The notes under the pieces are model-generated. The model worked only from the letters and a program-made list of their open reading frames with translations. It was not told where the DNA came from and did not search any database. This document shows, one piece after another, positions 36,251 to 46,117 of a stretch of DNA of 64,000 nucleotides. How positions within the stretch are numbered: the stretch's first letter is position 1; the number at the start of each line of letters is the position of its first letter. The position numbers and the translations under genes are program-made. This stretch comes from Acidobacteriota bacterium (lineage in GTDB: Bacteria; Acidobacteriota; Terriglobia; Terriglobales; Acidobacteriaceae): NCBI GenBank assembly GCA_021791875.1, contig JAJYVU010000001.1, positions 62,001 to 126,000 of the forward strand. Direction: 5' to 3'.

Positions 36251-37300
36251 TCAAGAGCCCTGGCGACGAATCTTCGGGATAGGCATCTTGAAGAACCACT
36301 CAACGTGGAGGCGCTTCCGGTTGTGATACAGCAGAGCCGGGAAGATTGTGGCTGCGAGGGTCTGAAGGATGATATGGGGTGGAATTGCGGTGGTGTTAAA
36401 TGCCTGAAAAAGGATCTGACGCGCGGTTCCCTGAAAGTAGGCGGCGAGCAGGTAGATGCCGATGGAGGCCTCGCCAAACCATGCAAGGGTGCGGGCGATG
36501 AAAGGCACGGGATTGGCTGCAGCAAAGAGGAATAAGCCAGCGGTTCCTGCAAGCCCTAATGGGATGAAAAGGAATTTCGGAAGGCCGAGAGAGCCGTAGT
36601 GAATGGTCGCTCCTGCAATTGCGGCAAACAACGCGATACAGGCCAGCCCGGCGGCCCACTTGTTGACGCCTTCCAGCTTGCTGATCCGGCTGCCGACGAG
36701 CTGACCGATGACGACGAAGATGTATTCCCAGAAGATGCCGTCGATGCCATGGTGGCCGGTATTGGGCCAGAAGAAGCTGAGTGGCACGGCGATGAGGAGC
36801 CGGAGCCATATGGGCAGACGGCGGGTAAGAATCGCCAGCATCAGGATAAAGAAGAGCGTGTAAAGGAACCATCCAATTTGGCCGAGGAGGAGGTATTTGA
36901 AATAAGTGAGTATTGGGGGTGGCGGGCTTGCCTGGTAGCGGGAAATCCACGGAAGGAGTGGGAGGGTCAACAGGGGCCACAGGAGATAGGGATAGAGGAT
37001 AGTGCGAAGCTTTTCAGCGGCGAAGCCACGCGGGCCGCGTCTGGCCAGGCTGCGATCCAGGAACAGTCCGGCCACGAAGAAAAAGGCCGGCATGTGGAAG
37101 GCATAGATGAAATTCTCTGTAAGGTAGTAGCCGGCGCTATCAAGGAGATGCCGATGATTCATCCCCTGGCCGACGTGGCCAAGCACGACGAGGATGATGG
37201 CGATCCCTTTGACCATGTCCACCATCTGATTCCGAGATTTGGCTCGCTGGGTGCCCGAGCTCCCCGGAGGAGCGGCTTGGACTTCGGCAGTTGTCGTCAC
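36251..37300 (-). CDS. Membrane acyltransferase (acyltransferase-3/OpgC-like family)
   Basis: The 349-residue protein has about ten membrane helices and the family N-terminal pattern: MVDMVKGIAIILVVLGHVGQG near residues 26-47 with the conserved His, and FIYAFHMPAFFFVAGLF near 65-80. Such enzymes acetylate or otherwise acylate sugars and polysaccharides at the cell surface. It lies between lolD and the LolC/E permease on the same strand, but 100 bp or more from each. Confidence 0.85.
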   Translation of the reverse strand: MTTTAEVQAAPPGSSGTQRAKSRNQMVDMVKGIAIILVVLGHVGQGMNHRHLLDSAGYYLTENFIYAFHMPAFFFVAGLFLDRSLARRGPRGFAAEKLRTILYPYLLWPLLTLPLLPWISRYQASPPPPILTYFKYLLLGQIGWFLYTLFFILMLAILTRRLPIWLRLLIAVPLSFFWPNTGHHGIDGIFWEYIFVVIGQLVGSRISKLEGVNKWAAGLACIALFAAIAGATIHYGSLGLPKFLFIPLGLAGTAGLFLFAAANPVPFIARTLAWFGEASIGIYLLAAYFQGTARQILFQAFNTTAIPPHIILQTLAATIFPALLYHNRKRLHVEWFFKMPIPKIRRQGS

Positions 37301-37403
37301 AGAAAAGTCCTCATGTTGGGCTTGCTGTGTGTCGCGGTTGTGAAAAGTCTAAATCAGTAATTCGCGGTGACGAAGGTGGTTATGCAAACGGAACGAGGGC
37401 GGA

Positions 37404-38639
37404 CTACTCGTAGCGGAGAGCTTCGGCCGGAAGGACGCGAGCAGCGGAACTTGATGGGTAAAGGGTGGCGATCAGAGAGACGCCGAGCGAAAGTGCCGTG
37501 ACGAGGACTCCGTCCATCATGCGCGGTGCAAAGGGAAGGTAGTCAATCGAATAGACTTGTGCGCTGAGATGGATGAAGTGGTAATGCTGTCCCAATAACG
37601 AGATGGTATAGCCGATGACGAGGCCGAAGAAGGTTCCGACGACGCTGATGAGGAAGCCCTGGAACAGGAAGATGCGGCGAATCTGGCCTGGTTCTACGCC
37701 CATGGACATGAGGACGGCGATGTCACGGGTTTTTTCCATGACCATCATAGTGAGGGCGATGAGGATGTTGAGGGCTGCGACGCAGACGATGAGGCCAATG
37801 ATGATGAAGGTGACGATCTGTTCTTCCTGCAATGCGCCGAAGAGCTGCCGGTTCTGCTGCATCCAGTTGGTTGTGGTGAAACCAGGTCCGGCGGATTTCT
37901 GGATTTCCCTGCCGATTTTGCCGGCGTTGTAGAGGTTGTCGACCTTGAAGGAGATGATGGAGATGACGTCGGGCTCGCCGAAGAGTTGCTGAGCGGTTTT
38001 GAGGCGGATGAAGCCGAAACTGGAGTCGTACTGGTAGAAGCCGGAGTGGAAGATGCCTACGACCCGGAAGCGCTGGTATTTGGGGATCAGGCCGTAGGGG
38101 GTGAGATCGCCCTGCGGGCTGGTGACCATCACGGTGTCTCCAACTTTTGCACCGATAGTGTCGGCCAGATCGTAACCGAGGACGAGAGGCGGTGTGATGC
38201 CGACGGGGGTGGGTTGGGAGAGTTCGGCGGCGCTGCCTGACGTGAAATGAGAGAGCAGATTGCTGATGGTGCGCTCGTCCCTGGGGACGATACCTTTGAG
38301 CATGGCTCCGCCGGCGAGTGAGCCGCGTGAGATGAGGACGGGCTCGTAGAGGCCGGGAGCGGCGGCGGTGACGTGCGGCAGCTTGCGCAGGCGCTGGAGC
38401 AGCGGTTCCCAGTTCTGGATGCCGTCATTCATGCTGCGAAGCAGGTCAACGTCTGCGGTGGAGCTGAGGAGCCGGTTTTGCAGGTCGCGGCGCATACCGG
38501 TTGTGATTGCCAGCGCAATGATGAGCGAGGCGACTCCAACCGCGACTCCGATCACGGAGATGACGGTGATGAGGCCAATGACGGCCTGACGACGCTTAGC
38601 CCTGAGATAACGCGCGGCAACGAAGAGCTCAAAGCGCAT
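37404..38639 (-). CDS. Lipoprotein-releasing permease LolC/LolE family
   Basis: The 411-residue permease has an N-terminal helix at about residues 20-46 (MacB/LolE-like), a periplasmic domain of about 220 residues, and three helices near 275-300, 320-345 and 375-400, with the EKTRDIAVLMSMGV cytoplasmic loop typical of FtsX-type permeases. LolC/E with LolD extracts mature lipoproteins from the inner membrane. A single permease gene suggests a homodimer (LolF-like), which is inference. It is separated by 5 bp from the next upstream gene and so probably shares its transcript. Confidence 0.87.
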   Translation of the reverse strand: MRFELFVAARYLRAKRRQAVIGLITVISVIGVAVGVASLIIALAITTGMRRDLQNRLLSSTADVDLLRSMNDGIQNWEPLLQRLRKLPHVTAAAPGLYEPVLISRGSLAGGAMLKGIVPRDERTISNLLSHFTSGSAAELSQPTPVGITPPLVLGYDLADTIGAKVGDTVMVTSPQGDLTPYGLIPKYQRFRVVGIFHSGFYQYDSSFGFIRLKTAQQLFGEPDVISIISFKVDNLYNAGKIGREIQKSAGPGFTTTNWMQQNRQLFGALQEEQIVTFIIIGLIVCVAALNILIALTMMVMEKTRDIAVLMSMGVEPGQIRRIFLFQGFLISVVGTFFGLVIGYTISLLGQHYHFIHLSAQVYSIDYLPFAPRMMDGVLVTALSLGVSLIATLYPSSSAARVLPAEALRYE

Positions 38640-38644
38640 GGCGG

Positions 38645-40852
38645 CTAATGGACCACCGATTTGGCGACCGCCATGTTGTGATAGCGGTCGAAGACGCGGA
38701 CCGTGACGACATGCTCACCGGGGTCTGGGACTTCCGCAGCGGGTTCATTGCGGGACTTCGGCAAGGGCACGGTAAAGTCGTAGTGTTCGGTGAGCGAGTC
38801 GGAGATGCGGCCGATGGGGGCGATGAATTGCCAGTGTCCGGCATCGACGGCGAACTGCGCACGGGCGATGGGGGACATGGGGTCAGTCGCGGTGAAGGAA
38901 ACGTGGAGCTTGCCGGCCTGGATAGTCGCCATCATCTGCGAGATGGAGGGTGGCGTAGTGTCGACGATGAAGTTGTTGCTGACCAGAGATCCGGTGAGCC
39001 CTTTGCCCGGACTGTGCGAAGGCTGGTCGCTGGCAACGACCTTGATGCGATAAATGCCGTCGGGCAGCAGGTCGGCTCCAAAGGTGTAGTACAGGCCGTG
39101 CAGGCCTTTACGAAGCAACAGCCAGTTGTGTTCGCTCAGGCCGCGATAGTAGAGCGAGTAGACGAGCTTGTCGCCGTTGTCGTCGTGTGCTGACCAGCGA
39201 ACGGTGATGGCTGATTTATCCTTCACGCCCGCGAGCGGTCCCTGGCTGATTTGCTGGCTGAGATCGACGCTGTCACTCGGTTGCGACTGGAAGTTGATGG
39301 TGACGGCCTTCGTGGTCGTATCATCAGAGGATTTGTTGACGCGCACTCCGGGAGCAACGACGACGGCATCGACGACCGGTGCAATATTCACAGGGAGGAA
39401 GTTGATCCCGACGGAGCTGATAGATGCACCCGGGTGCAGCACGACCTTCCACTGTACGAAGCGGGAACTGGTAACGCCGAGCTGGCCGTGGTTCATGGTG
39501 ACGGGATGCCAGTCGGTCCAGCCGCGGGCGGGATTTTCTATGTTGCCGGAGCGGGCGAACATCTGAATGTCGTTGGTTGTATCGGTCTGGACTTCTGCGC
39601 GGCCCCATTGGGTGAAGACGCCGGCATCGAAGACGGGGCTGACGTAGGTGCTCTCTGGCGCCTGGCCATGGCTGAGCCGATAGAGCTTGCCGGCGTTGGC
39701 GGTGCCGACATAGATGCCGGAGGGTGTATCGGCGAAGCTGGTGGCTTGCGAGGCTTCGAGGTGAGCGATGTCCTGGTAGTCGCCATTCGGGCGAATCCGG
39801 TAGATACGGCCATTATTCCCGGTGGAGGCGAGCAGGCCGTGGGGGGTCCAGAGCAGATCGTAGACAACATCGTTCTGATTGCTCCAAAGGACGCGGGGCA
39901 CGCCGGACGGGGCGATGGCGTAGATTTGGCTACCGTTGGGAATCAGCGCGTTCTGAGTTGCGGACTGCAGGGACCCAACAGAAACGACCGTGATGGTGGC
40001 AGTGACGGTGGCCGAACTGCTGTTGGTGACGGGCAGCGGCGGCAGTGTGTTCTGGCCTTTTTCGCCGACGCCGGCAGCGTAGATGGTTCCGTCAGGGGCC
40101 ACGGCGACGGAGGTGATTTCCTTCTTGGGAGCGTCGAAGAGAACGAACGCCTTTCCGGTCTTGCTGATGCGATATACCAATCCGGAGCCGACCGAACCGG
40201 CGATGAGATCGCCGTTGGGTGTAAAGGCGATCGCGTGAATGTGGACTTCATCGCTCTGGTAGAAGAGCGTGGGTTTTCCGCCGGGGACAACACGGTAGAT
40301 GGCGGCCGGTTCGCCGGTGGCGATGTAAAGATCGCCATTCGGGCCGAACTTGAGCGCCCAGACGTATTTGGGTTTTTCCTTGGTTTGGGCGGGGTCGAAG
40401 ATGACCTGTGCTGTGGTGTCTGTGGCGTCAGCCGTATGCGGATTGAGCTTATAGACCTTGCCGGAGGGCAACGTTGCCGCATAGACGTTGCCGTGCGGGC
40501 CAACCGTAACCGTCTGGACGTTGAGGTCCTTGGACTTGAACAGAGTGGTTGCCTTGCCTGCGGGCGTGACCTTGATGACGGTGGCAGGCGAGCCAGTGGC
40601 CAGGTAGGCATTGCCTTGCTTGTCGGCAGCCACGTCCCAGACATAGGTAGAGGGCGTGGTGTAAACGAGCGTGGATGCCGGGCCGGGCAGGAGGCGACCA
40701 TCGCTGGCGATGGCAACACCGTGGGGTGTGCCCTGCTCAAGCTGCTGGAAGGTGGATTCCGTCCAGAGACGAGTGCCCTGAGCCAGGGCGGAAGACAACG
40801 GCGAGGCGAAAACGAAGCCAAGGAGAGACAGGCAAGCCAGACGGCGCATCAT
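38645..40852 (-). CDS. Large secreted beta-propeller protein
   Basis: The 735-residue protein has a signal peptide (MMRRLACLSLLGFVFASPLSSALAQ, residues 1-25) and repeated motifs such as NGDLYIATGEPAAIYRV, GNVYAATLPSGKVYKL and GIYVGTANAGKLYRL, typical of SMP-30/NHL-type propellers. The C-terminal third is made of fibronectin-like beta domains (VRWSAHDDNGDKLVYSLYYRG; RIKVVASDQPSHSP). No enzyme site is clear. ATG at 40852 was chosen because an upstream extension has no signal-like start. It is 5 bp from the LolC/E gene; the functional link is unknown. Confidence 0.8.
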   Translation of the reverse strand: MMRRLACLSLLGFVFASPLSSALAQGTRLWTESTFQQLEQGTPHGVAIASDGRLLPGPASTLVYTTPSTYVWDVAADKQGNAYLATGSPATVIKVTPAGKATTLFKSKDLNVQTVTVGPHGNVYAATLPSGKVYKLNPHTADATDTTAQVIFDPAQTKEKPKYVWALKFGPNGDLYIATGEPAAIYRVVPGGKPTLFYQSDEVHIHAIAFTPNGDLIAGSVGSGLVYRISKTGKAFVLFDAPKKEITSVAVAPDGTIYAAGVGEKGQNTLPPLPVTNSSSATVTATITVVSVGSLQSATQNALIPNGSQIYAIAPSGVPRVLWSNQNDVVYDLLWTPHGLLASTGNNGRIYRIRPNGDYQDIAHLEASQATSFADTPSGIYVGTANAGKLYRLSHGQAPESTYVSPVFDAGVFTQWGRAEVQTDTTNDIQMFARSGNIENPARGWTDWHPVTMNHGQLGVTSSRFVQWKVVLHPGASISSVGINFLPVNIAPVVDAVVVAPGVRVNKSSDDTTTKAVTINFQSQPSDSVDLSQQISQGPLAGVKDKSAITVRWSAHDDNGDKLVYSLYYRGLSEHNWLLLRKGLHGLYYTFGADLLPDGIYRIKVVASDQPSHSPGKGLTGSLVSNNFIVDTTPPSISQMMATIQAGKLHVSFTATDPMSPIARAQFAVDAGHWQFIAPIGRISDSLTEHYDFTVPLPKSRNEPAAEVPDPGEHVVTVRVFDRYHNMAVAKSVVH

Positions 40853-40964
40853 GCTGATCTCTAGTCTACAGAAACGCAGCACGCTCTCGCACACCCAGGC
40901 CGCACCAGCGAAGGTTCTGGGGGAGTTTCAGGTTATGACGCTGGGCCGCGGGGGAATGCCGAGG

Positions 40965-42836
40965 TTAGTCCCGAATATGCAGCGTGATCACCTGATGCCC
41001 CGTGAGCATCGCATTGATGGGAATCGAGATAAGGGACATCGCAGACTCGCCGTGGAGCGAAAGCGCGTGGTCCTGACGCAGCGGTTGGAGTATGTTGGCC
41101 ATGGAGATGGGCAGAGCTGACAGTGTACGGCCGTCGAGCGTGGCCTGTGGCTCGGGAGCGAGCAGAGTCACGTAGAGGCGGTCGCTGGGGTGATCGCTGT
41201 TCAGCTGTGCGATCGTGGCGGCGACGCTCAGTGGGCGTGCGCCAATGGCTTGCGGCTGGCTCAAGCGGTCGAGTGTGGCTCCGTCGCTGACCAGCAGACG
41301 AACCGCTCCCAGCGGGAGATTGAGGGGCAAGGTTATGGGAATGCGGAGGTTGTGGATTTCACCGTGCCAGGGCAGGACGGAGGCCTCAATGGTGACGCGC
41401 TGTCCAGCCCGGAGGGTGGTCTTATCGGCATGGGCGGCGATAATCTGCGCGGTGAGGCGCTGGGGGATCTGCTGGACGTTGATATCGACGCCCTCGATGG
41501 GGGTACGACGCGCGGCGTTTGCGTAGAGGCGAGAGAAGCGCTGCCCGACGACCAAAGCGGCGAGAAGGTTGGCGGGTGCACCATCCGTGGGTGCAACCAG
41601 ATCATCGAGCTTGACGGTGGGATAGCCGGCAAGGCGCACGGTGCCGGTCACGCGGTAGCTGCTTTGAGCAGAGTAGGTGTTCTGCTGCATGAGGCCCTGG
41701 TAGATGGCGACCATGACGGCCAGGGGCGTGACCGAGGGCTGATCGATGACATGCAGGTGGAGGGTGCGCGGCGCTTCGCCGCTGATGCCGTCGATGTGGA
41801 CCATGACGGGGATGGTATCGGCCTGCTTGCCGAAGATACCCATGATGGCGGACTGGCGGTCCTGGGTGATGGCGCCGATGGTCTGGGTGGTGTTGATAAT
41901 CTTGAAGGAGTTCATCGGCGAGGGCAGCGTGGCGAGCACCTCGGCCTTGGTCATGGGCATGGAGACAGGCCCGAACTGGGTAATCGGATGGCCACAGGCA
42001 AGCATGTGCTGCGGGTCGACGTAGGTGACTGTGCAGGTGGCGGAGATTTCGAGGTCGCCACTGACGAGCAGCGCGCTGACAGCGTCGCCGGGCAGGAGCG
42101 GACCGGGCTGCTTTGCATTGCTGTCAGAGCCGCCGAGGGCAGAAATGTCCGTGAGGCCCATGCCGGCGGCGTGCTGCTTCCAGAAGTGGAGGGCTGAGGG
42201 GCTGAATCCGCTGAAAATGAGGGGCGTGGCAATGGGCTGGATGGAGCCGTACGCCGATGTCGCCGTGATATTGGAGCTCGAAGCTGGGCTGGAGCTGGAA
42301 GCTTCCGCAGCAGATGAAGATTGGCCAGCGAGGAGCATTTGCGGAGCGGGCGACTTGAGATCGCGGACCTGCAGCATTTCCTGAATGGGAGTGACGCCGC
42401 CGATGGGTTCCTTACTGAACTGGCCGATGCGGTAGGCGAGCGCGCCGACGAGTTTGCCGTCGATGTAGACGGGGCTGCCGCTCATTCCGGCGACAACGCC
42501 GTCATAGTTCGCTTTGGTGCCTTCGAGGCGGACAAGAATCATGTCCTGATCGGGGCCGAGGGCATCGTGCAACAGGCCGAGAATCTTGACGCCCATTGGT
42601 TGCGGCGTGTCGCCCTGGAAGACAGTGTAGGCGACGCCCTGCAGGCCGGGGCGAATCTGGCTGAGTGGGAAAAAGGTGGTGTGTGCAGGCGGCAGCGGCG
42701 GCAGATTTGCCGCCGCCTGATTGGCACTTTGCGTCGGTGGCGGGCTCGCGGGCTGAGCGAGCAAGGTTGAGGGAACAAGCGACGTCAGGAGAGAAGCGGC
42801 AGTGACAAAGGCGAGTTTCTGAAAAAACTGCAACAC
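40965..42836 (-). CDS. SpoIVB-like S55-family serine peptidase
   Basis: The 623-residue protein has a signal peptide (to about residue 28), then the S55 core with Ser in GMSGSPVYIDGKLVGA (residues 117-132) and a His in ACGHPIT near residue 268. The last 300 residues form an unrecognised C-terminal domain. SpoIVB signals across the forespore space in Bacillus, but this organism shows no sign of sporulation, so the substrate must differ. It lies upstream of the beta-propeller and LolC/E genes on the same strand with a 112-bp gap. Confidence 0.8.
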   Translation of the reverse strand: MLQFFQKLAFVTAASLLTSLVPSTLLAQPASPPPTQSANQAAANLPPLPPAHTTFFPLSQIRPGLQGVAYTVFQGDTPQPMGVKILGLLHDALGPDQDMILVRLEGTKANYDGVVAGMSGSPVYIDGKLVGALAYRIGQFSKEPIGGVTPIQEMLQVRDLKSPAPQMLLAGQSSSAAEASSSSPASSSNITATSAYGSIQPIATPLIFSGFSPSALHFWKQHAAGMGLTDISALGGSDSNAKQPGPLLPGDAVSALLVSGDLEISATCTVTYVDPQHMLACGHPITQFGPVSMPMTKAEVLATLPSPMNSFKIINTTQTIGAITQDRQSAIMGIFGKQADTIPVMVHIDGISGEAPRTLHLHVIDQPSVTPLAVMVAIYQGLMQQNTYSAQSSYRVTGTVRLAGYPTVKLDDLVAPTDGAPANLLAALVVGQRFSRLYANAARRTPIEGVDINVQQIPQRLTAQIIAAHADKTTLRAGQRVTIEASVLPWHGEIHNLRIPITLPLNLPLGAVRLLVSDGATLDRLSQPQAIGARPLSVAATIAQLNSDHPSDRLYVTLLAPEPQATLDGRTLSALPISMANILQPLRQDHALSLHGESAMSLISIPINAMLTGHQVITLHIRD

Positions 42837-43038
42837 GGTAATTATGATTATGGCATTTTCGGGCGGCCAAAGGCCTGTGGCGCGGTGTCAGGGATGACAG
42901 ATTGGTGCAGGTGGCGGCGCGGCGGGGATTTCCATATTGGGCTCCGTTCAGGTTAAGGAAAACGCGAGATCTGAGCGGCGGACCTGGAGCTTGCGAGAAG
43001 GAAGTACGCAGCTGGACAATAGGGGCTGAGGAATCGCG

Positions 43039-44376
43039 ATGGAGTATCCGGGTCGCTCTGCACTGGGATCTGCACTGGACCTTGCCGTGCTTGCGGGGCT
43101 GATGTTCCTCCCCTTGACCATGCGAGCCCAATACGACGCGCCGGCTACGGCTCCCGCGGCGCAAACGAAGCCGGCAAAAGAAAAGGCGAAGAAAACGCAG
43201 AAAAAGGCGGCTGGAGAGAGTACATCCCCTGCTCGCGCAACAGCAGGTTCCGGTTCAGCAAGCCAAAGTACCACAGGGGCATCGGGTGCACAGCAGCCGG
43301 CGGGGTATCAAGCGGCGCCCGAACTAGGCGGGCCGAATGCAGACAGCGGGGCGATTGCGATTCCGAAAGTAGTGAAACCGGCAGTTGCACCGCCTCCGCC
43401 GCCAGTGAACCGATTCAAGAATCCGCCGGGCCTCAGTCACCTTTCCCTGAGCGTAAATGCACCACTGGTGGATCTGGATGTGGGAGTGCTTCTGGAGAAG
43501 ACGCACCAGTTTGTGCCGAACCTGCAGAAAGATAATTTTGAGGTTTTCGAGAACGGAGTTCGGCAGAACATTACGCATTTTGCGCAGATCAAGGCCCCGA
43601 TTACCGCGGTGCTGCTTCTGGAGTTTGCACAGACAAACTACGACTTTATCTATGACATGCAGAATGCGGCATATACCTTTACCGAACAGATGCAACCCCA
43701 TGATGAGGTAGCGGTGGTGACGTATGCGATGCAAACGAATATCCTGACGGACTTTACCAGCAACAAGCAACGCGTGTACGAGGCTTTGAACTCACTGGTG
43801 ATGCCCACCTGGAGCGAGACAGATATGTTCGACGCGCTCTATATGACGCTGGACCGCCTGACGCGAGTGAAGGGCAGAAAGTACATCATTCTGGTTTCGT
43901 CGGGGCTGAACAGCTTTTCAAAGCTGACGCTGGATCAAGTGCTCGAGAAGATTCGCGAGACGCCGGATGTGACGATTTTTTCGATCAGTACGGGGCATTA
44001 TGCGCGGATCATGGCTGAATCAGGAGGGTTTGGCCCCTTTGGCGGGATGAGCCCCATGCAGCACATCACGTTTCTTCAGGGCGACAATGAGCTGCGAACT
44101 TTTGCGCGGATGACCGGCGGAGAGTATTTTGCGCCTCGGTTTGAGACGGAGATGCCGGATATCTTCCGGCAGATCAATGACGCAATCCGGAACAAGTATG
44201 AGCTGAGCTATACGCCGACGGACCAGAAGCGGGACGGGACGTACCGGCACATCCAGGTGCGCCTGGTGAACGACGAAGGGCAGCCGCTGGTGATCGTGGA
44301 TAAGAAGCATCATCGGCCGCTGAAGTATGAGGTGATTGCGAAGCCTGGCTACCGGGCGCCGTTGCCGGTGCAGTAG
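43039..44376 (+). CDS. VWFA-related secreted protein (acidobacterial type)
   Basis: The 445-residue protein has a signal peptide ending near SMRAQ, a Lys/Ala/Pro-rich linker, and a von Willebrand A-like domain. Within it VDLDVGVLLEKTHQFVPNL and DNFEVFENGVRQNITHF (about residues 147-180) are the typical opening of the acidobacterial VWFA-related family; the metal site around DEVAVVTYAM is partly conserved. These proteins probably mediate surface protein interactions. The ATG at 43039 follows GAGGA by 6 nt. It is divergent from the S55 peptidase gene. Confidence 0.85.
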   Translation: MEYPGRSALGSALDLAVLAGLMFLPLTMRAQYDAPATAPAAQTKPAKEKAKKTQKKAAGESTSPARATAGSGSASQSTTGASGAQQPAGYQAAPELGGPNADSGAIAIPKVVKPAVAPPPPPVNRFKNPPGLSHLSLSVNAPLVDLDVGVLLEKTHQFVPNLQKDNFEVFENGVRQNITHFAQIKAPITAVLLLEFAQTNYDFIYDMQNAAYTFTEQMQPHDEVAVVTYAMQTNILTDFTSNKQRVYEALNSLVMPTWSETDMFDALYMTLDRLTRVKGRKYIILVSSGLNSFSKLTLDQVLEKIRETPDVTIFSISTGHYARIMAESGGFGPFGGMSPMQHITFLQGDNELRTFARMTGGEYFAPRFETEMPDIFRQINDAIRNKYELSYTPTDQKRDGTYRHIQVRLVNDEGQPLVIVDKKHHRPLKYEVIAKPGYRAPLPVQ

Positions 44377-44447
44377 GGGCTGACTTGTACTGGCCAGACG
44401 GGCTGTCGTGGCATCGCGGCCGGTGTCAAGCAGTGGAGCTTTGAAGT

Positions 44448-44471
44448 GGGGCGCCGATGGCTTGGCGCCCC
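44448..44471. terminator. Hairpin between convergent VWFA and xylB genes
   Basis: GGGGCGCC (44448-44455) pairs with GGCGCCCC (44464-44471), followed by GTTT on the plus strand. Confidence 0.6.
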
Positions 44472-44485
44472 GTTTGGCTATTGAT

Positions 44486-45970
44486 TCAAGCGTGGATATT
44501 TTTGAGCGCGGGATAGACGGCGCGGTAGGCACGGTAGGCCTTTTCATACCGGGCGACGGCTTCGCGCCGGGGTGGAATCTGGTCGGCGACGTGGATGGCC
44601 GTGGCGCAGGCTTCCTCCAGAGTGGCCCAGCCACCACAGCCGACACCGGCGAGGAGCGCGGCTCCAAAGGCTCCGCCTTCCTCCGCGGTAAGGACATCGA
44701 CGGTGTGGTTGTAGATGTCGGCTTGAATCTGGCGCCAGAGTTTGCCACGCGCTCCTCCGCCGCCGAGGCGCACGCCTTTGACGGGGATACCGAGTTCGGC
44801 GAAGAGCGTGAAAGTGTCTTGCAGGGAGAAGGCTACGCCTTCCATGACGGCGCGGACGAAGTGGTTGCGGGTGTGGCCGGCGTGGATGCCGACGAAGGCG
44901 GCGCGGGCTTCGGGATCGAGGTGCGGAGTGCGTTCGCCGAGGAGATAGGGCGTCCAGAGCAGGCCGTCGCTGGCGGGGGGGACTTTGGCTGCTCCTGCGG
45001 TGAGTTCGTCGTAGTCGACGCCGGGAGCGAAGGTATCACGGAGCCAGCGCAGGGAAAGCCCCGCGGCCTGGGTGACGCCCATGACATGCCAGCGGCCGGG
45101 GACGGCATGGCAGAAGGTGTGAAGGCGGCCCTGGGGATCCCGAGTGGGCGCGGCGGTGGCGGCGAAGACGACGCCGGATGTGCCGATGGTAGCTGAAACC
45201 GAGCCAGGCTCGAGGATGCCCATGCCGATGGCTCCGGCGCCCTGATCGCCAGCTCCGGCAACGACAGGTGTGCCTTGCGGGAGGCCGGTGGCAGCGGCGG
45301 CTTCGGCGGAGATATGGGCGCAGACGTCAGGTGATTCAAAGAGCTGCGGCAGCCAGGATTCAGGGATACCGGCAACTTTCAGCACTTCGGTGGACCAGCG
45401 GCGGCGGGCAACGTCGAGCATCAACGTGCCGGAGGCTTCCTGCATGTCGATGGCGTAGGAGCCGGTCATGCGGAAGCGGACGTAGTCCTTGGGGCAGAGG
45501 ACGTGGGCGATGCGCGCGAAGATTTCTGGCTCGTGGTCGCGGACCCAGAGCAGTTTGGTGAGGGTGAAGTTGGGCAGCGCGGGATTGGCGGTGAGCTCAA
45601 TGAGCTTTGCGCGGCCGGTATTGCCGGGGCCGAACTGGGCATGGAGCCAATCGCACTGGGGCTGGGTGCGCTGATCGCACCAGATGAGTGATGGACGGAG
45701 GACATTGCCATCGTTGTCGAGCATGACGGCGCCGTGCATCTGGCCGGTGAGCCCGACGGCCAGGATTTTTGCGCCGGGCGCCTGGGCGAGGGTATCGCGG
45801 ATGGCCTGCTGGGCGGCGCGCCACCAGTCGTGGGGATCCTGCTCGGCCCAGCCGGGCTGGGGCGAGCGGAAGTCTTCGTGCGCACAGGAAGCTGAGGCAA
45901 CCAGCGCACCCGATTTGTCGACAAGAACGACACGTGTGCCGCCAGTGCCGACGTCCAGACCAAGAAACAT
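44486..45970 (-). CDS. xylB: Xylulokinase
   Basis: The 494-residue FGGY-family kinase phosphorylates D-xylulose for the pentose phosphate pathway. It has the N-terminal phosphate loop FLGLDVGTGGTR (residues 2-13), GLTGQMHGAVMLD near 75-90 with the substrate-binding Met-His, GAGDQGAGAIGMG near 240, and VRLGGGGARGKLWRQIQADI near 400. There is no xylose isomerase gene nearby. The intergenic region before it holds a direct repeat that may be an operator. Confidence 0.93.
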   Translation of the reverse strand: MFLGLDVGTGGTRVVLVDKSGALVASASCAHEDFRSPQPGWAEQDPHDWWRAAQQAIRDTLAQAPGAKILAVGLTGQMHGAVMLDNDGNVLRPSLIWCDQRTQPQCDWLHAQFGPGNTGRAKLIELTANPALPNFTLTKLLWVRDHEPEIFARIAHVLCPKDYVRFRMTGSYAIDMQEASGTLMLDVARRRWSTEVLKVAGIPESWLPQLFESPDVCAHISAEAAAATGLPQGTPVVAGAGDQGAGAIGMGILEPGSVSATIGTSGVVFAATAAPTRDPQGRLHTFCHAVPGRWHVMGVTQAAGLSLRWLRDTFAPGVDYDELTAGAAKVPPASDGLLWTPYLLGERTPHLDPEARAAFVGIHAGHTRNHFVRAVMEGVAFSLQDTFTLFAELGIPVKGVRLGGGGARGKLWRQIQADIYNHTVDVLTAEEGGAFGAALLAGVGCGGWATLEEACATAIHVADQIPPRREAVARYEKAYRAYRAVYPALKNIHA

Positions 45971-46031
45971 AACGAACCCCCGAAGCAGGCCGGAGCGAAA
46001 TTCTGCAATGACCTGATGTAAATCGATGTAG

Positions 46032-46069
46032 TGGACCGAAAACAGAGTAACTGCTTTGGACCGAAACAG
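46032..46069. repeat. Direct repeat in the xylB/NUDIX intergenic region
   Basis: TGGACCGAAAACAG (46032-46045) and TGGACCGAAACAG (46057-46069) are 25 bp apart in the short region between divergent genes. This could be a regulator site or the trace of a small duplication. Confidence 0.55.
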
Positions 46070-46117
46070 GAAGTGGACGACGGGAGAATGGGCGCGACGT
46101 GGGAGAATAGGAGCCGC

